Shown: positions 53,364-62,240 of the stretch, piece by piece
Position numbering within the stretch: position 1 is the first letter of the stretch
How the letters are laid out: each line of letters opens with the position of its first letter
Source: Pseudolabrys sp.
GTDB taxonomy: Bacteria; Pseudomonadota; Alphaproteobacteria; Rhizobiales; Xanthobacteraceae
Reading direction: 5' to 3'
Length of the DNA: 64,000 nt
NCBI GenBank assembly: GCA_029980465.1
Contig: JARYIJ010000001.1
Span: 248,001 to 312,000, forward strand
The notes under the pieces: generated by a model
What the model saw: the letters and a program-made list of their open reading frames with translations, nothing else
Databases searched by the model: none
Told to the model about the DNA's origin: nothing
Translations under genes and position numbers: made by a program

Positions 53364-53762
53364 TCAGGGCTTGCCGAGCGCGGTTTTGATGAGATTGAGG
53401 CTGTGCGTGTAGAGCGTCGTCGCCGTCTGATAATCGAGTTGATTGGCCGCAACCTTCATCATCTCGTCTTCGAGGCTGACGGCGTTGCCGGTCGGCCGGA
53501 TCTCGTAGCCGGACTGCTTGTGGCTCGCGAACGGCGACGAATCGAAGGAACCGGCGATGTGGCCGGGCTCGGTCTGCGCCAGCGACACCTGCTGGACCGG
53601 CGACGGCAAATTGTCCTCGAAGTTCGGTTCCACCAGATCGCGCGGCCGGTAGCCGGCGGTGTCCGCATTGGCCACATTCTCGGCGAGCACCTTCTGACGC
53701 GCCTGCTGCCATTCCATGCGGGTGCGCAACATCGACAGGATTGGAATATCGGAAAGCGCCAT
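53364..53762 (-). CDS. flgB: Flagellar basal-body rod protein FlgB
   Basis: A 132-residue proximal rod protein. RMEWQQARQKVLAENVANAD and TAGYRPRDL are the N-terminal rod motif, and AANQLDYQTATTLYTHSLNL the C-terminal one. The start at 53762 has GGAGG eight bases upstream; the longer TTG start (53768) is rejected. It is the first gene of flgB-flgC-fliE-fliQ-fliR-flhB. A CtrA-like box lies about 55 bases upstream. Confidence 0.95.
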   Translation of the reverse strand: MALSDIPILSMLRTRMEWQQARQKVLAENVANADTAGYRPRDLVEPNFEDNLPSPVQQVSLAQTEPGHIAGSFDSSPFASHKQSGYEIRPTGNAVSLEDEMMKVAANQLDYQTATTLYTHSLNLIKTALGKP

Positions 53763-53814
53763 GACCAAATCCTCCGGGTCCGCCCCTTGGTGGTAGGCAG
53801 ACTTTGCCGGGCTT

Positions 53815-53833
53815 ATGGTTAATGGCTGGTAAA
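53815..53833 (-). promoter_or_regulatory. CtrA-like box upstream of flgB
   Basis: On the minus strand TTTA-CCAGCCA-TTAACCAT (53833-53815): one mismatch to TTAA-N7-TTAAC, and containing the half-site TTAACCAT. It lies 53 bases from the flgB start. Confidence 0.6.
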
Positions 53834-53924
53834 GTTTCCGCGGCTCCGAAAAGCCATATTCAGAGTCTGTTTACCGTCCCGGACGCCGGAAATACGGCAC
53901 CGCAAAGAACGGCGGGCTATTTCG

Positions 53925-53939
53925 TTAACACTCTGTTAG
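53925..53939 (+). promoter_or_regulatory. CtrA-like box upstream of fliO
   Basis: TTAA-CACTCTG-TTAG (53925-53939) is close to TTAA-N7-TTAAC and lies 119 bases before the fliO start. A further TTAACC half site is at 53969-53974. The spacer 53763-54057 holds no gene. Confidence 0.45.
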
Positions 53940-54057
53940 TATTCCCGGCGGCAAATTGTGCCCACGGAATTAACCAATCGATTCCTTCGAGGCGGTTCCA
54001 GACGGCACTGGCGAAGCGTTGTTGCTTCGCACGATGTAAGGACGTACGAGAACTGCA

Positions 54058-54978
54058 ATGCTTGAATTCTTGAATCAAAACGCCCCTTTGAAGTTCATTG
54101 TCGCCTTCGCCATCGTGCTGGGTCTGATCGCCTTGGCGGCCTGGCTGGTGCGCCGGTTCGGCGCCAATCGCCTCGGCAGCAGCGCGCGCGGCCGGCAGCC
54201 CCGCCTCGCCGTGATCGACGCGGCTTCGGTCGATGGCCGCCGCCGCCTCGTCCTGATCCGGCGCGACAATGTCGAGCACCTCGTGATGATCGGCGGTCCA
54301 ACCGACGTCCTCATTGAGCCGAATATCGTGCGCGCCGTGCGCACCGATACGCGCGCCGGCGCCGAGAACAACGGTAACGGCGCCGCATGGCCGCTTCAGC
54401 CAGCGGCCGAGCCGACGCCGGTTGCGCCCGTGCAGCAGCGCGGCTATCGCGCGCCGTCCGCCGAAGAGACATGGATGCCACCCGAGCCGCCGGTGCGTGA
54501 GCCTGCGGTGCGCACTCGCCCCTCCGACGACCTCGTCGGCCTGGCGTCTGAGTTTAACGCCAAGCGCGGTCCCGCGCTCGATGGTCCGGCGCCGCCGCGC
54601 ATGGCGCCGGCGAGCCCGCACGCACGCGAGCCGGCCGCCGTGCTGCCGCCAGTCCCGCCCGCGGCGGCGCAGACTGATCGCAACCTGGCCGAGATGGCGC
54701 AGCGTCTCGAAGCGGCACTCCGCCGTCCCGCCGCGGCCGAGCCGCACGCACCGGTGACCGATCCGCTCGCGGCATCTGCTTCTCCGTCCAAGCCGGCCGA
54801 AACGAAGATCGAGCCGAAAGTCGAGTTCAGGCCGGAACCGAAGCCGGAGCCTCGAATCGAGCCGAAGGCCGAAGCCAGGGTTGTCGAGCCCAAGGTTGAG
54901 CCCAAGCCGGCCAAGAATCCGTTCGAAAGCCTCGAAGAAGAGATGGCGAGCTTGCTCGGCCGTTCCGGGAAGTCTTAA
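54058..54978 (+). CDS. fliO: Flagellar biosynthesis protein FliO with long Pro/Glu-rich tail
   Basis: A 306-residue FliO, an accessory membrane protein that helps FliP ring assembly. One N-terminal helix (FIVAFAIVLGLIALAAWLV) is followed by the FliO domain (RLAVIDAASVDGRRRLVLIR, VEHLVMIGGPTDVLIEPNIV). From about residue 105 the protein is a Pro/Ala-rich low-complexity tail with EPKxEPKPEPR-type repeats (residues ~250-290), longer than in E. coli FliO. Its stop overlaps the fliP start (TAATG). Confidence 0.9.
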   Translation: MLEFLNQNAPLKFIVAFAIVLGLIALAAWLVRRFGANRLGSSARGRQPRLAVIDAASVDGRRRLVLIRRDNVEHLVMIGGPTDVLIEPNIVRAVRTDTRAGAENNGNGAAWPLQPAAEPTPVAPVQQRGYRAPSAEETWMPPEPPVREPAVRTRPSDDLVGLASEFNAKRGPALDGPAPPRMAPASPHAREPAAVLPPVPPAAAQTDRNLAEMAQRLEAALRRPAAAEPHAPVTDPLAASASPSKPAETKIEPKVEFRPEPKPEPRIEPKAEARVVEPKVEPKPAKNPFESLEEEMASLLGRSGKS

Positions 54979-55736
54979 TGGCAGGCTGGTCCGGCCGCCG
55001 TGTTCGCCTCGCGGCGATCGCGGCCGGGGTAGTCGGTGCCGTTCTCGCGCTGATCGAGCCTGCGCTGGCGCAGGACGTTAGCATCAATTTCGGCCAGGGC
55101 AGCGGCCTGACCGAGCGCGTGGTCCAGTTGATCGCGCTGCTCACGGTGCTGTCGCTGGCGCCGTCCATTCTCATCATGATGACGTCGTTCACGCGCATCG
55201 TGGTTGTGCTGTCGCTCTTGCGCACCGCGCTCGGCACCGCCACCGCGCCGCCGAATGCCGTCATTATCTCCCTGGCGCTGTTCCTCACCGCCTTCGTGAT
55301 GGGGCCGGCGCTGCAGCGCTCCTACGATGCCGGCATCAAGCCGCTGATCGCCAACCAGATCACGGTCGATCAGGCCTTCGAGCGCAGCTCGATGCCATTG
55401 CGCGCCTTCATGCAGAAGAACGTGCGCGAGAAGGATCTCAAGCTGTTCGTCGACATGGCGGGTGAAAAGCCGCCGGCCAATCCCCAGGACCTGTCGCTGC
55501 GGATCCTCGTGCCGGCGTTCATGATCTCCGAGCTCAAGCGCGCCTTCGAGATCGGCTTTCTGCTGTTCCTGCCGTTCCTCATCATCGACCTGGTCGTCGC
55601 GTCCGTGCTGATGTCGATGGGCATGATGATGCTGCCGCCGGTCGTGGTATCGCTGCCGTTCAAGCTGATCTTCTTCGTGCTGGTCGACGGCTGGAGTCTC
55701 GTGGCCGGATCGCTGATCCAGAGCTACGGCAGCTAA
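54978..55736 (+). CDS. fliP: Flagellar export protein FliP
   Basis: A 252-residue FliP, the core ring protein of the flagellar export gate. A signal-peptide-like start (to PALAQDVSI, residue ~34) precedes FliP motifs: APSILIMMTSFTRIVVVLSL, LRTALGTATAPPNAVIISLA and LKRAFEIGFLLFLPFLIIDL. The C-terminus DGWSLVAGSLIQSYGS is normal. It starts within the fliO stop codon and its own stop overlaps the convergent large gene by 4 bases. Confidence 0.97.
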   Translation: MAGWSGRRVRLAAIAAGVVGAVLALIEPALAQDVSINFGQGSGLTERVVQLIALLTVLSLAPSILIMMTSFTRIVVVLSLLRTALGTATAPPNAVIISLALFLTAFVMGPALQRSYDAGIKPLIANQITVDQAFERSSMPLRAFMQKNVREKDLKLFVDMAGEKPPANPQDLSLRILVPAFMISELKRAFEIGFLLFLPFLIIDLVVASVLMSMGMMMLPPVVVSLPFKLIFFVLVDGWSLVAGSLIQSYGS

Positions 55737-58700
55737 CGGCGCGGCCGCACGATCGATCCCGTCGGACTCTTGTCGGGCTTGGCCTTGGCGGCGTTACCCG
55801 CCGGCACCGGCACTTTTGTGTCGCCCTTGGCCACCTGCTCTTTCGCCGGCCGGGTCTGCGGTGCCGAAGCCTGCGGCGCGACGGGATCGAGCGGCTTGTC
55901 CGGGTAGCGCTTGTTCATGTCGGCGAGGAAGGCGTCGAGCGTCTTCAAGCCGCTGACCGTCGCCGCCACCGCCTGAAATTCGCTCGAGCCGGGGCCGATC
56001 GGCGCGGTGACCACATCGAAGGCGTGGCGATCGGGGCCGTCCGCCATTTTCGGGCCGTAGCGCTCGCGCAGCCGGCTCAGGCTGAGCTGCTCGTCCGAGA
56101 GGGCGTAACCGATCGCCATGCGCAACACGTCCATGCGCTCGGCCGGATTAAGCGCGCCCGCCACTTCCCAGCGATGACCATGAAGCTTTTCGAGGGCTTC
56201 GGCCGCCTCGCGCCAGCGCTTCGCCGCCCACAACACGTCGGCGCGCAGGTGCTGGGCCTGCGGACTATCCATGTCTTCGATAATTTCGAGCGCGACCTCG
56301 TGGCGGCCGATTTCCGACATCGCGCGCGCCTCGAGCAGGAGCCGCTGGTCGCGCAGGTCCCCGGCGATATCCGACACGCGAGTCTTGTGGATCGCCGCCA
56401 GCGCCATGTCGGGCTTGCGATTCATCAGGTAGATCGTGGCGAGCTTGGCCGCGACCTGCGCGCGCGCCGCACCCTGCAGGCGATAATCGATCTGGTGCTG
56501 CAGCAGCTCGGCGGCCTGATCGAGCAGATCGACCGAAACCAGACGATCGGCCAGATGGCGGATCATTTCATCGCCGCGCCGCCCGATCGGCGTCAGTTCC
56601 CGGTAATCGTAGAAAAGACCCAACGCCTCGATCGGCGGCATCGTGGTGTCACCGCCGCCGAGGAACAGCTTGTCGAAGGTGTTGGCGGCTTCATCCTGAA
56701 TCTGGCGCGTCATGTCGGAATTCGGATGCGCCAGCATCGCCGTCTTCATCACATGGAAGGCGTCGCGATACCGGTTTTCTTCCGTGTAATAGTGCGCGAG
56801 CAGCTTGAGCGCCTCCGCTTCGGTCGCGTCACCGCGCCAGTCGGTGGTCAGGTTTTCGAGCGCCGAAATCATGTCGTCGCGCTTGAGATCGCCGAGCTTG
56901 GCGCGCAGCACCAGCTCACGCAATTTTCCTTGCGCGGCGTCGCGGCGGTCGGTCGAGGCAGCCGCCAGCCGATACGATGCCAGCGCCTGGGAGTCGTGAC
57001 CGAGCCCCTCCTGCAAACGGCCGGTCAAGACCTGCAGCGCCGGCGCAATGTCGCCGGGCGCGCCGAGCGTCTCGAAGACGTCGGCGATCGTCGAGGCGCC
57101 GGCGAAATCCTGCACGGCGATGTCGCACCGCATCTGCTCGAGCTTGACCCGGCGTTGCAGCTCGACCGGCAGCGCGTCGATGCCGGCGTCGACCGCCTTG
57201 AATTCGTCGCGCGCCTTGGCGCAGTCGCCTTCCGCGGCATGGGCCATCGCGCGCCAGATCGGCGCATCGCCGCTGTTGCCGACCTGCGGCTCCGCCAGCG
57301 CCTTGAGCGCGTCCTTCGGCCGCCCCATCAGCACGTCCGAAACGGACTTCAGGATCGAACCGGTCGGCGGATCGTTGTCGCGCTCGTCTTCGGTCGCGAC
57401 CTGAAGCACGCCCTTGGCTTCGGGGATCAGGCCACGCGCGAGATAGAAGCGCGCGAGATCGAGCCGCGCCGCCAGACGCTTCTGTTCCGGGGCGTCGGCC
57501 GCGCGATTCATCAGGTCACTCTGGCGCTCTTCGAAGTTGGCGTGACGGTCGAAGCCCCAGGTCTGGTTGTCGAACACCAGCGGCTGGTATGACGCGGTTT
57601 TGGCATTGTCGCGGCGCGCGAGGCTCGCCGACGACAGCGACAGGCCGCCGGGCCGCGTCACGACGATCTTGTCCGCCGAAATCTCCGCCGTGACGTCATC
57701 GGCAAGCGGCTGGATGGCGACGCCCTGGATCGAGGCGAGCGCGCGCAGCTCGACGAAATCCTGCGTCTTGAGAAAGCCGCGCGCCGGCGCCAGCGCCGTC
57801 ACGACGATCAGCCTGTCACCGACCGCCTTGTCCTTGATGACATGCAGATGCTGCGGACCCGCAAACGGAATCGTGATGCTCGAGCGGTCCTTGCCGACGA
57901 TGCTGCGCGCGATCGCGATCGGCCTCGACGGCCGGACGACGGTGTCGCCGGTCAACAGCGTCCAGACTGGACCGTCGGGAATGAAGCTGAACAACGTGTC
58001 TTGCGCGAATTCGATCCGGAGAACGCTCGCGCCGTCGCCGGTGCGCTCGGCGGAGGCTGGGCCAATGGCCGGATGGTTGGCGAGAGCCGCGATGTTCAGC
58101 GCCGCGTCGGTGTCGAAGACGAGCCACAGCATCCTGCCGCGGCGGAACACCGCAGCGGGCGTCTTGTCGGCAAACGGGAAAACCACGCGCAGGCCCGTCC
58201 CTTCGGAGCGGGCCATGACCTTGATCTCACCGTCCGCGTTCTTCGGCGGCACGACGACGTTGGCGGCGCTGGCAGGATTCGCCTGAGCGTTTGACTGCGC
58301 TGCGGCCGCCGTCTCGGCCTTATGCCCGGCAGCGGGTGGCGGCGACGAGACGGCATCGGCCGGCTTCGGATGCACGAAGGCCGGCGCAACGTCGGGGGCG
58401 GGAGCCGTAGACGCCTTCGCCAATGCGCTGTCGTGATTCTCTCCGGCATCAACCGTCGGGGATGGCTGTGTGGGCGCAGCCTTCGCTGGTTCCACCTTCG
58501 AAACATCGAGTTTCGCCGGCGCGGATGGCAGCGGCTTGACGGCATCGGCGCGTGTCTGCGTGCCGGGGCGAGCCGGCGGCGTAGGCGTCTGACCGCCTTG
58601 TTCGCCGGCAGGCATCGTCACGCTCGGGATGGTCAGCGGCGGGGTGATGATGAGATCGCCCGATTTGCTCACCACCGCCGACGGCTGGCCTGCAGCCGCA

Positions 58701-59527
58701 TGCGCCGAGTCGGGCGTCGCGATATCGATCATCACCGAACGATCGTCGCGGAACGACCGCACGGTCGGCTTGCCCTTGAGATGGAACGTAACCGACGCCG
58801 AGTCCGCGTTGCGGTCACTGTCGATGCGAACGACGCTCGACGGCAATGTCGCTTGCGCATCGGCGAGGTCGAGCTTGACCGGCCGGTTGAACCGCAACGT
58901 CATCGTGCCGCTGCCGCGCTCCGGCGCCGCGGTGACAGCGTCGGGAAGATCGAAGACGTAGCGGATGAAGGTCGGCTGGACGCCAACCTTGACGCGGATC
59001 GTCGGGTCCGGGTTGATCACCTGCTCGTTACGCAGCTTCAATTCCGCGTCGCGCGCGCGGCGCGCCAGCTCGTCGATCACGGTCTGCGGCAGGCCGGGCG
59101 GAAAACCTCTCCAGCCCGCGGGCATCATATCGACGTAGAGGCGCTCGGCCGCCGGAATGCTGTGCACCGTCACCTTCTGCGCCAGCGCGACGCGGATCGA
59201 CATGCCGTCCGGGTCCAGCCGCGCGGCGCTGATATAGCCGGGCGCCATGCTGCCGAGCTTGTCGACCGGCACTGAAACCGGTTTCTCAAAAGCGATGATC
59301 AGAACGGAGCCGGATTGCTTGACGTGCACAGGCACTTCGGCCGCGAGCTTGATGAGAAGCCGCGCGTAGCCGCCATCGGTCGCGACGGTCGCTTCGCCGC
59401 TGACCGGATCGGCGCGCGACGGCGTGCCGAACAGCAGCGGCAGAAGCACAAGGGCGCAGGCCAGACGCGCGATCAGGCGGCCATAGCCGCCCCCTCGCCC
59501 ACCGGCCGCTGCAACACCGAACCACAT
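55733..59527 (-). CDS. Large exported protein with AMIN-like beta repeats and TPR-like C-terminal half
   Basis: A 1264-residue protein (from ATG 59527; a TTG 14 codons upstream is possible). A signal peptide (LIARLACALVLLPLLFGTPS, to about residue 40) precedes three beta-rich units resembling AMIN/secretin-type domains: around GSVLIIAFEKPVSVPVDKLG, GTMTLRFNRPVKLDLADAQA and GRMLWLVFDTDAALNIAALA. Between them are Pro/Ala-rich linkers. The last ~550 residues are helical with TPR-like repeats (LARFYLARGLIPEAKGVLQV, LLAHYYTEENRYRDAFHVMK, AAKLATIYLMNRKPDMALAA). It sits between fliP and the motE-like gene, and an exact CtrA consensus precedes it. Probably periplasmic and flagellum-linked; not recognised from E. 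coli. Confidence 0.8.
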   Translation of the reverse strand: MWFGVAAAGGRGGGYGRLIARLACALVLLPLLFGTPSRADPVSGEATVATDGGYARLLIKLAAEVPVHVKQSGSVLIIAFEKPVSVPVDKLGSMAPGYISAARLDPDGMSIRVALAQKVTVHSIPAAERLYVDMMPAGWRGFPPGLPQTVIDELARRARDAELKLRNEQVINPDPTIRVKVGVQPTFIRYVFDLPDAVTAAPERGSGTMTLRFNRPVKLDLADAQATLPSSVVRIDSDRNADSASVTFHLKGKPTVRSFRDDRSVMIDIATPDSAHAAAGQPSAVVSKSGDLIITPPLTIPSVTMPAGEQGGQTPTPPARPGTQTRADAVKPLPSAPAKLDVSKVEPAKAAPTQPSPTVDAGENHDSALAKASTAPAPDVAPAFVHPKPADAVSSPPPAAGHKAETAAAAQSNAQANPASAANVVVPPKNADGEIKVMARSEGTGLRVVFPFADKTPAAVFRRGRMLWLVFDTDAALNIAALANHPAIGPASAERTGDGASVLRIEFAQDTLFSFIPDGPVWTLLTGDTVVRPSRPIAIARSIVGKDRSSITIPFAGPQHLHVIKDKAVGDRLIVVTALAPARGFLKTQDFVELRALASIQGVAIQPLADDVTAEISADKIVVTRPGGLSLSSASLARRDNAKTASYQPLVFDNQTWGFDRHANFEERQSDLMNRAADAPEQKRLAARLDLARFYLARGLIPEAKGVLQVATEDERDNDPPTGSILKSVSDVLMGRPKDALKALAEPQVGNSGDAPIWRAMAHAAEGDCAKARDEFKAVDAGIDALPVELQRRVKLEQMRCDIAVQDFAGASTIADVFETLGAPGDIAPALQVLTGRLQEGLGHDSQALASYRLAAASTDRRDAAQGKLRELVLRAKLGDLKRDDMISALENLTTDWRGDATEAEALKLLAHYYTEENRYRDAFHVMKTAMLAHPNSDMTRQIQDEAANTFDKLFLGGGDTTMPPIEALGLFYDYRELTPIGRRGDEMIRHLADRLVSVDLLDQAAELLQHQIDYRLQGAARAQVAAKLATIYLMNRKPDMALAAIHKTRVSDIAGDLRDQRLLLEARAMSEIGRHEVALEIIEDMDSPQAQHLRADVLWAAKRWREAAEALEKLHGHRWEVAGALNPAERMDVLRMAIGYALSDEQLSLSRLRERYGPKMADGPDRHAFDVVTAPIGPGSSEFQAVAATVSGLKTLDAFLADMNKRYPDKPLDPVAPQASAPQTRPAKEQVAKGDTKVPVPAGNAAKAKPDKSPTGSIVRPRR

Positions 59528-59616
59528 CCGCCCGTTCCCGCTACGCCACACAACCGATCGCTCCGGCAAACCGTCCGGTCAGCCGGAGCGCACGCGCTCA
59601 AGGTACGGATTGGCGT

Positions 59617-59632
59617 TTAATGTGGCCTTAAC
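59617..59632 (-). promoter_or_regulatory. Exact CtrA consensus box upstream of the large AMIN/TPR protein gene
   Basis: TTAA-TGTGGCC-TTAAC (59617-59632), exactly the CtrA consensus TTAA-N7-TTAAC, in the 72-base spacer between the motE-like gene and the large gene, about 90 bases before its ATG. Confidence 0.65.
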
Positions 59633-59641
59633 CCTGAAAAA

Positions 59642-60535
59642 TCAGGGCGTCGGCTTGCCCTGGATCTGCGGCAGGGAATCCGTGGAATTGGCCACATGGG
59701 CGTCGTTGCGGCCGGCCAGCTCGACGGTCAGCCGCTCGGCGTTTTCCGACTTCATCTGGGCCAGGATGGCCGACATGGCCTGCGGCTTCATGTGGGTCGC
59801 CACCTCGACCAGGATCCGTTGATCCAGCCCGTCGAAGATGCGGGCGGCGTCTTTGGGCTTCATGGCCTCGTACATCGCCACGATCCCCTTGAAGCGATTG
59901 GCATTATCCTCGCTCCGCTTGGTCTCCGCCCCCTTGATCCTGGCTTCCATGCCCCGCAGCTCGGCGACCCGCGCTTCCAGGCGCTTTTCGGCGGCCTTGA
60001 GCAGGCTCTCGCGCATATCGAGCTCGCGGCTACGCTGGTCGAGCTGCTCGCGGCGACCTTGCAGGCTCGACAGAATGGCGCGTTCGCCGGCCGGCAAAGC
60101 GGGCTGGAGCGGCACCTCGACGCCCGGCATTTTCTGCGGTGGGGCCGGGACTTTTGCGGCCTCCTTCTTATCGTCTTTATTATTGTCCTTGGCGGCTTCG
60201 CCGCTCTTGGTGTCTTTGCCGTCTTTGGCGTCCTTCGACTCGTCCTTCTTCTTGTCGCCGCCGACCGAACCGGTGACGTCGCCGAAGTTGAACATTTCCT
60301 TCGCCCAAGGCTGCGGCGCCGCCTTCGGCTCCTCCCCGGCGTGGACGATCGGCGTGACGGGCGGAACGCTGGCCGCCGTCGTGATCTTGAGGCTGCCCTG
60401 ATCGGCATTGGCCGCCATCCGCTCGCCGAGCGTATAGCCGCCGTTGAGGATCAGCCCGGACACCTTCAGCGCGAACAGGCACGCGGTGGCGACCAGCACC
60501 ACCGGGATCAAGCGGACGTCGCGCAGAAAACCCAT
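59642..60535 (-). CDS. MotE-family flagellar protein (MgtE-intracellular-domain-like)
   Basis: A 297-residue protein. One N-terminal helix (IPVVLVATACLFALKVSGLI), a Lys/Asp/Glu-rich low-complexity region (KKDESKDAKDGKDTKSGE), a coiled coil (about 160-215) and a C-terminal domain with FKGIVAMYEAMKPKDAARIF and IMSxILAQM-type repeats (MSAILAQMKSENAERLTVEL). This is the layout of MotE, the periplasmic chaperone of the motor protein MotC in Sinorhizobium. It is the last gene after fliL-fliM-DUF6468, 9 bases behind the previous one. Exact function here is inferred. Confidence 0.8.
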   Translation of the reverse strand: MGFLRDVRLIPVVLVATACLFALKVSGLILNGGYTLGERMAANADQGSLKITTAASVPPVTPIVHAGEEPKAAPQPWAKEMFNFGDVTGSVGGDKKKDESKDAKDGKDTKSGEAAKDNNKDDKKEAAKVPAPPQKMPGVEVPLQPALPAGERAILSSLQGRREQLDQRSRELDMRESLLKAAEKRLEARVAELRGMEARIKGAETKRSEDNANRFKGIVAMYEAMKPKDAARIFDGLDQRILVEVATHMKPQAMSAILAQMKSENAERLTVELAGRNDAHVANSTDSLPQIQGKPTP

Positions 60536-60544
60536 TCGGTGTCC

Positions 60545-60973
60545 TCAGGCGGCGAGCCCGTTCACCCTGGCGCGCGCGCGATCGGCGAAAGCCTGCGCCG
60601 CCGCGGCGACCTCGCGGGCATCCGGCGCCTCGGTCAGCTCGGCCGGCTTGGCCGCGCCGGTGATGCGGGCAAGCCGCGCCAGCAGGTCGCGGCCGGCGTG
60701 GAGATGCCCGTCGAGCCCTTGCGAGATGCGGTCCGCCTCGGCGAGACGCGCACCGAGATTCTGCTCGCCCTCGCGCATCGTCTCCTTGAGGCCGCCGATC
60801 GCGCGTTCCGCGACCTCGGTCGCGGTGACGAGCTCACCGATGGTCGCGCGCAGCGACTGCTCGTCAGCCCGCAGCAGCCGCAACTGCTTCGACAGCCGCA
60901 CGCAGTAGAGGATCGTCAGCAGCAGCAGCACCGCCACCATGCTCTCGATCATGAATCCGAGTGTGTGACTCAC
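60545..60973 (-). CDS. DUF6468-type flagellar-cluster membrane protein
   Basis: A 142-residue protein starting with a GTG that overlaps the last bases of fliM (GTGA). One N-terminal helix (LGFMIESMVAVLLLLTILYC) is followed by a coiled-coil-like helical part (RLLRADEQSLRATIGELVTA, GLKETMREGEQNLGARL) and an Ala/Arg-rich end. Proteins of this kind lie between fliM and motE-like genes in many alphaproteobacteria. The role is unknown but the operon implies the motor. Translational coupling with fliM is likely. Confidence 0.8.
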   Translation of the reverse strand: MSHTLGFMIESMVAVLLLLTILYCVRLSKQLRLLRADEQSLRATIGELVTATEVAERAIGGLKETMREGEQNLGARLAEADRISQGLDGHLHAGRDLLARLARITGAAKPAELTEAPDAREVAAAAQAFADRARARVNGLAA

Positions 60974-62205
60974 TGTGCCTCCATCGGATTGGCTGAACCG
61001 TCGGCGTTCTCGAACATCGCCAATGTCGTGCGTGGCCGCCGCAGCGGCTTGTTGACACGCACGGCGACGCGATCGCCGACCTTGCCCATGCGCCCCTCTG
61101 TCATCGTCACGTCGCCGCAACGCACCTTGACGAGCGCGTCCGGCTTGAGCTCGAGCATCAGCGTGTCGCCGACGCTGAGCTCCATCATCCGCCGCAGCGG
61201 CAGCTTCGCCTCGTAGAGAACGGCGTCGACCGGCACGACCGCCTGGCCGATCTCGGTGGCGAGATGGCCCTCCCAGATCGGGTCGCGGCCAAACTTCTCG
61301 CCCATGAACATCTGCAGCAGCACGGCGCGGATCGGCTCGATCGTCGCGTAAGGCAGCAGCAGCTCGATGGTGCCGCCGCGGTCTTCCATGTCGATGCGCA
61401 GGCGCACCAGGATCGCGGCATTGGCCGGACGCGAGATCGCGGCAAAGCGCGGATTGGTCTCGAGCCGGTCGATGTTGAGCTTGACGGGCGACAGCGGACG
61501 GAACGCCAGCTCGGCGTCGGCCAGCACGATTTCGATCATCCGCTTGACCAGATTGGTCTCGATCGTCGTGTAGGGCCGGCCTTCGACGCGCACCGCGCCC
61601 TGGCCGCGGCGGCCGCCGAGCAGCACGTCGATGATCGAATAGATCAGGCCCGAATTGACGGTGCAGAGGCCGAAATTGTCCCACTCTTCCGCCTTGAACA
61701 CGGCGAGGATCGCTGGCAGCGGGATCGAATTGAGATAATCGCCGAAGCGGACCGACGTGATGCGGTCGAGCGAGACCTCGACGTTGTCGGATGTGAAATT
61801 GCGCAGCGAGGTCGTCATCAACCGCACCAGGCGGTCGAAGACGATTTCGAGCATCGGCAGGCGCTCGTACGACACCATCGCCGAATCGATGATGGCGCGG
61901 ATGCCCGAACGGTCGTTGAGCGAGATGTCGGCGAGACTGAAGCCGAGCAGGCTGTCGATCTCTTCCTGATTGAGGATGCGCTCGATGCCGCCCTTGCCGC
62001 CTTGCGCGAATTCCGAATTCTCGTCGACCATCGCCGCCCACTGCGCGGCGCTGGCGTCGTCTCCCGTCTGCGGCTCTGCTTGCGCTTCGGCCTGCGGCTC
62101 GGCGTCGTCAGGCGTCTCCGGCTTGGCGGCCTTGGCGTCGGCCTCCATCGCCTGGCCCCATTCCGCGGCGAGCGCGTCCTTGTCCATCTGGTCGTTGTCG
62201 GCCAT
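60970..62205 (-). CDS. fliM: Flagellar motor switch protein FliM
   Basis: A 411-residue C-ring protein that binds phospho-CheY and sets rotation. The core has SLDRITSVRFGDYLNSIPLP, GGRRGQGAVRVEGRPYTTIE and a SPOA-type C-terminal domain (LSVGDTLMLELKPDALVKVR). The CheY-binding motif LNQEEIDSLLG is not at the very N-terminus but near residue 80, behind an Ala/Glu/Asp-rich extension that contains two AAxW motifs (LAAEWGQAM, SAAQWAAMV). It is followed by the DUF6468 gene (4-base overlap) and preceded by fliL. Confidence 0.95.
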   Translation of the reverse strand: MADNDQMDKDALAAEWGQAMEADAKAAKPETPDDAEPQAEAQAEPQTGDDASAAQWAAMVDENSEFAQGGKGGIERILNQEEIDSLLGFSLADISLNDRSGIRAIIDSAMVSYERLPMLEIVFDRLVRLMTTSLRNFTSDNVEVSLDRITSVRFGDYLNSIPLPAILAVFKAEEWDNFGLCTVNSGLIYSIIDVLLGGRRGQGAVRVEGRPYTTIETNLVKRMIEIVLADAELAFRPLSPVKLNIDRLETNPRFAAISRPANAAILVRLRIDMEDRGGTIELLLPYATIEPIRAVLLQMFMGEKFGRDPIWEGHLATEIGQAVVPVDAVLYEAKLPLRRMMELSVGDTLMLELKPDALVKVRCGDVTMTEGRMGKVGDRVAVRVNKPLRRPRTTLAMFENADGSANPMEAQ

Positions 62206-62240
62206 GCGTCAGTGCCGGAAAGTCATTTCTACGGGTTGCG

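Noticed and set aside
53763..54057. flg-Rhizobiales type RNA motif upstream of flgB
   Set aside because: Known to occur before flagellar genes in this order, but I could not match a defined stem set by eye; a covariance search would decide.
60974..62041. Long frame preceding the DUF6468 protein
   Set aside because: It is an out-of-frame, Arg-rich shadow of fliM; the real start is the GTG overlapping the fliM stop.
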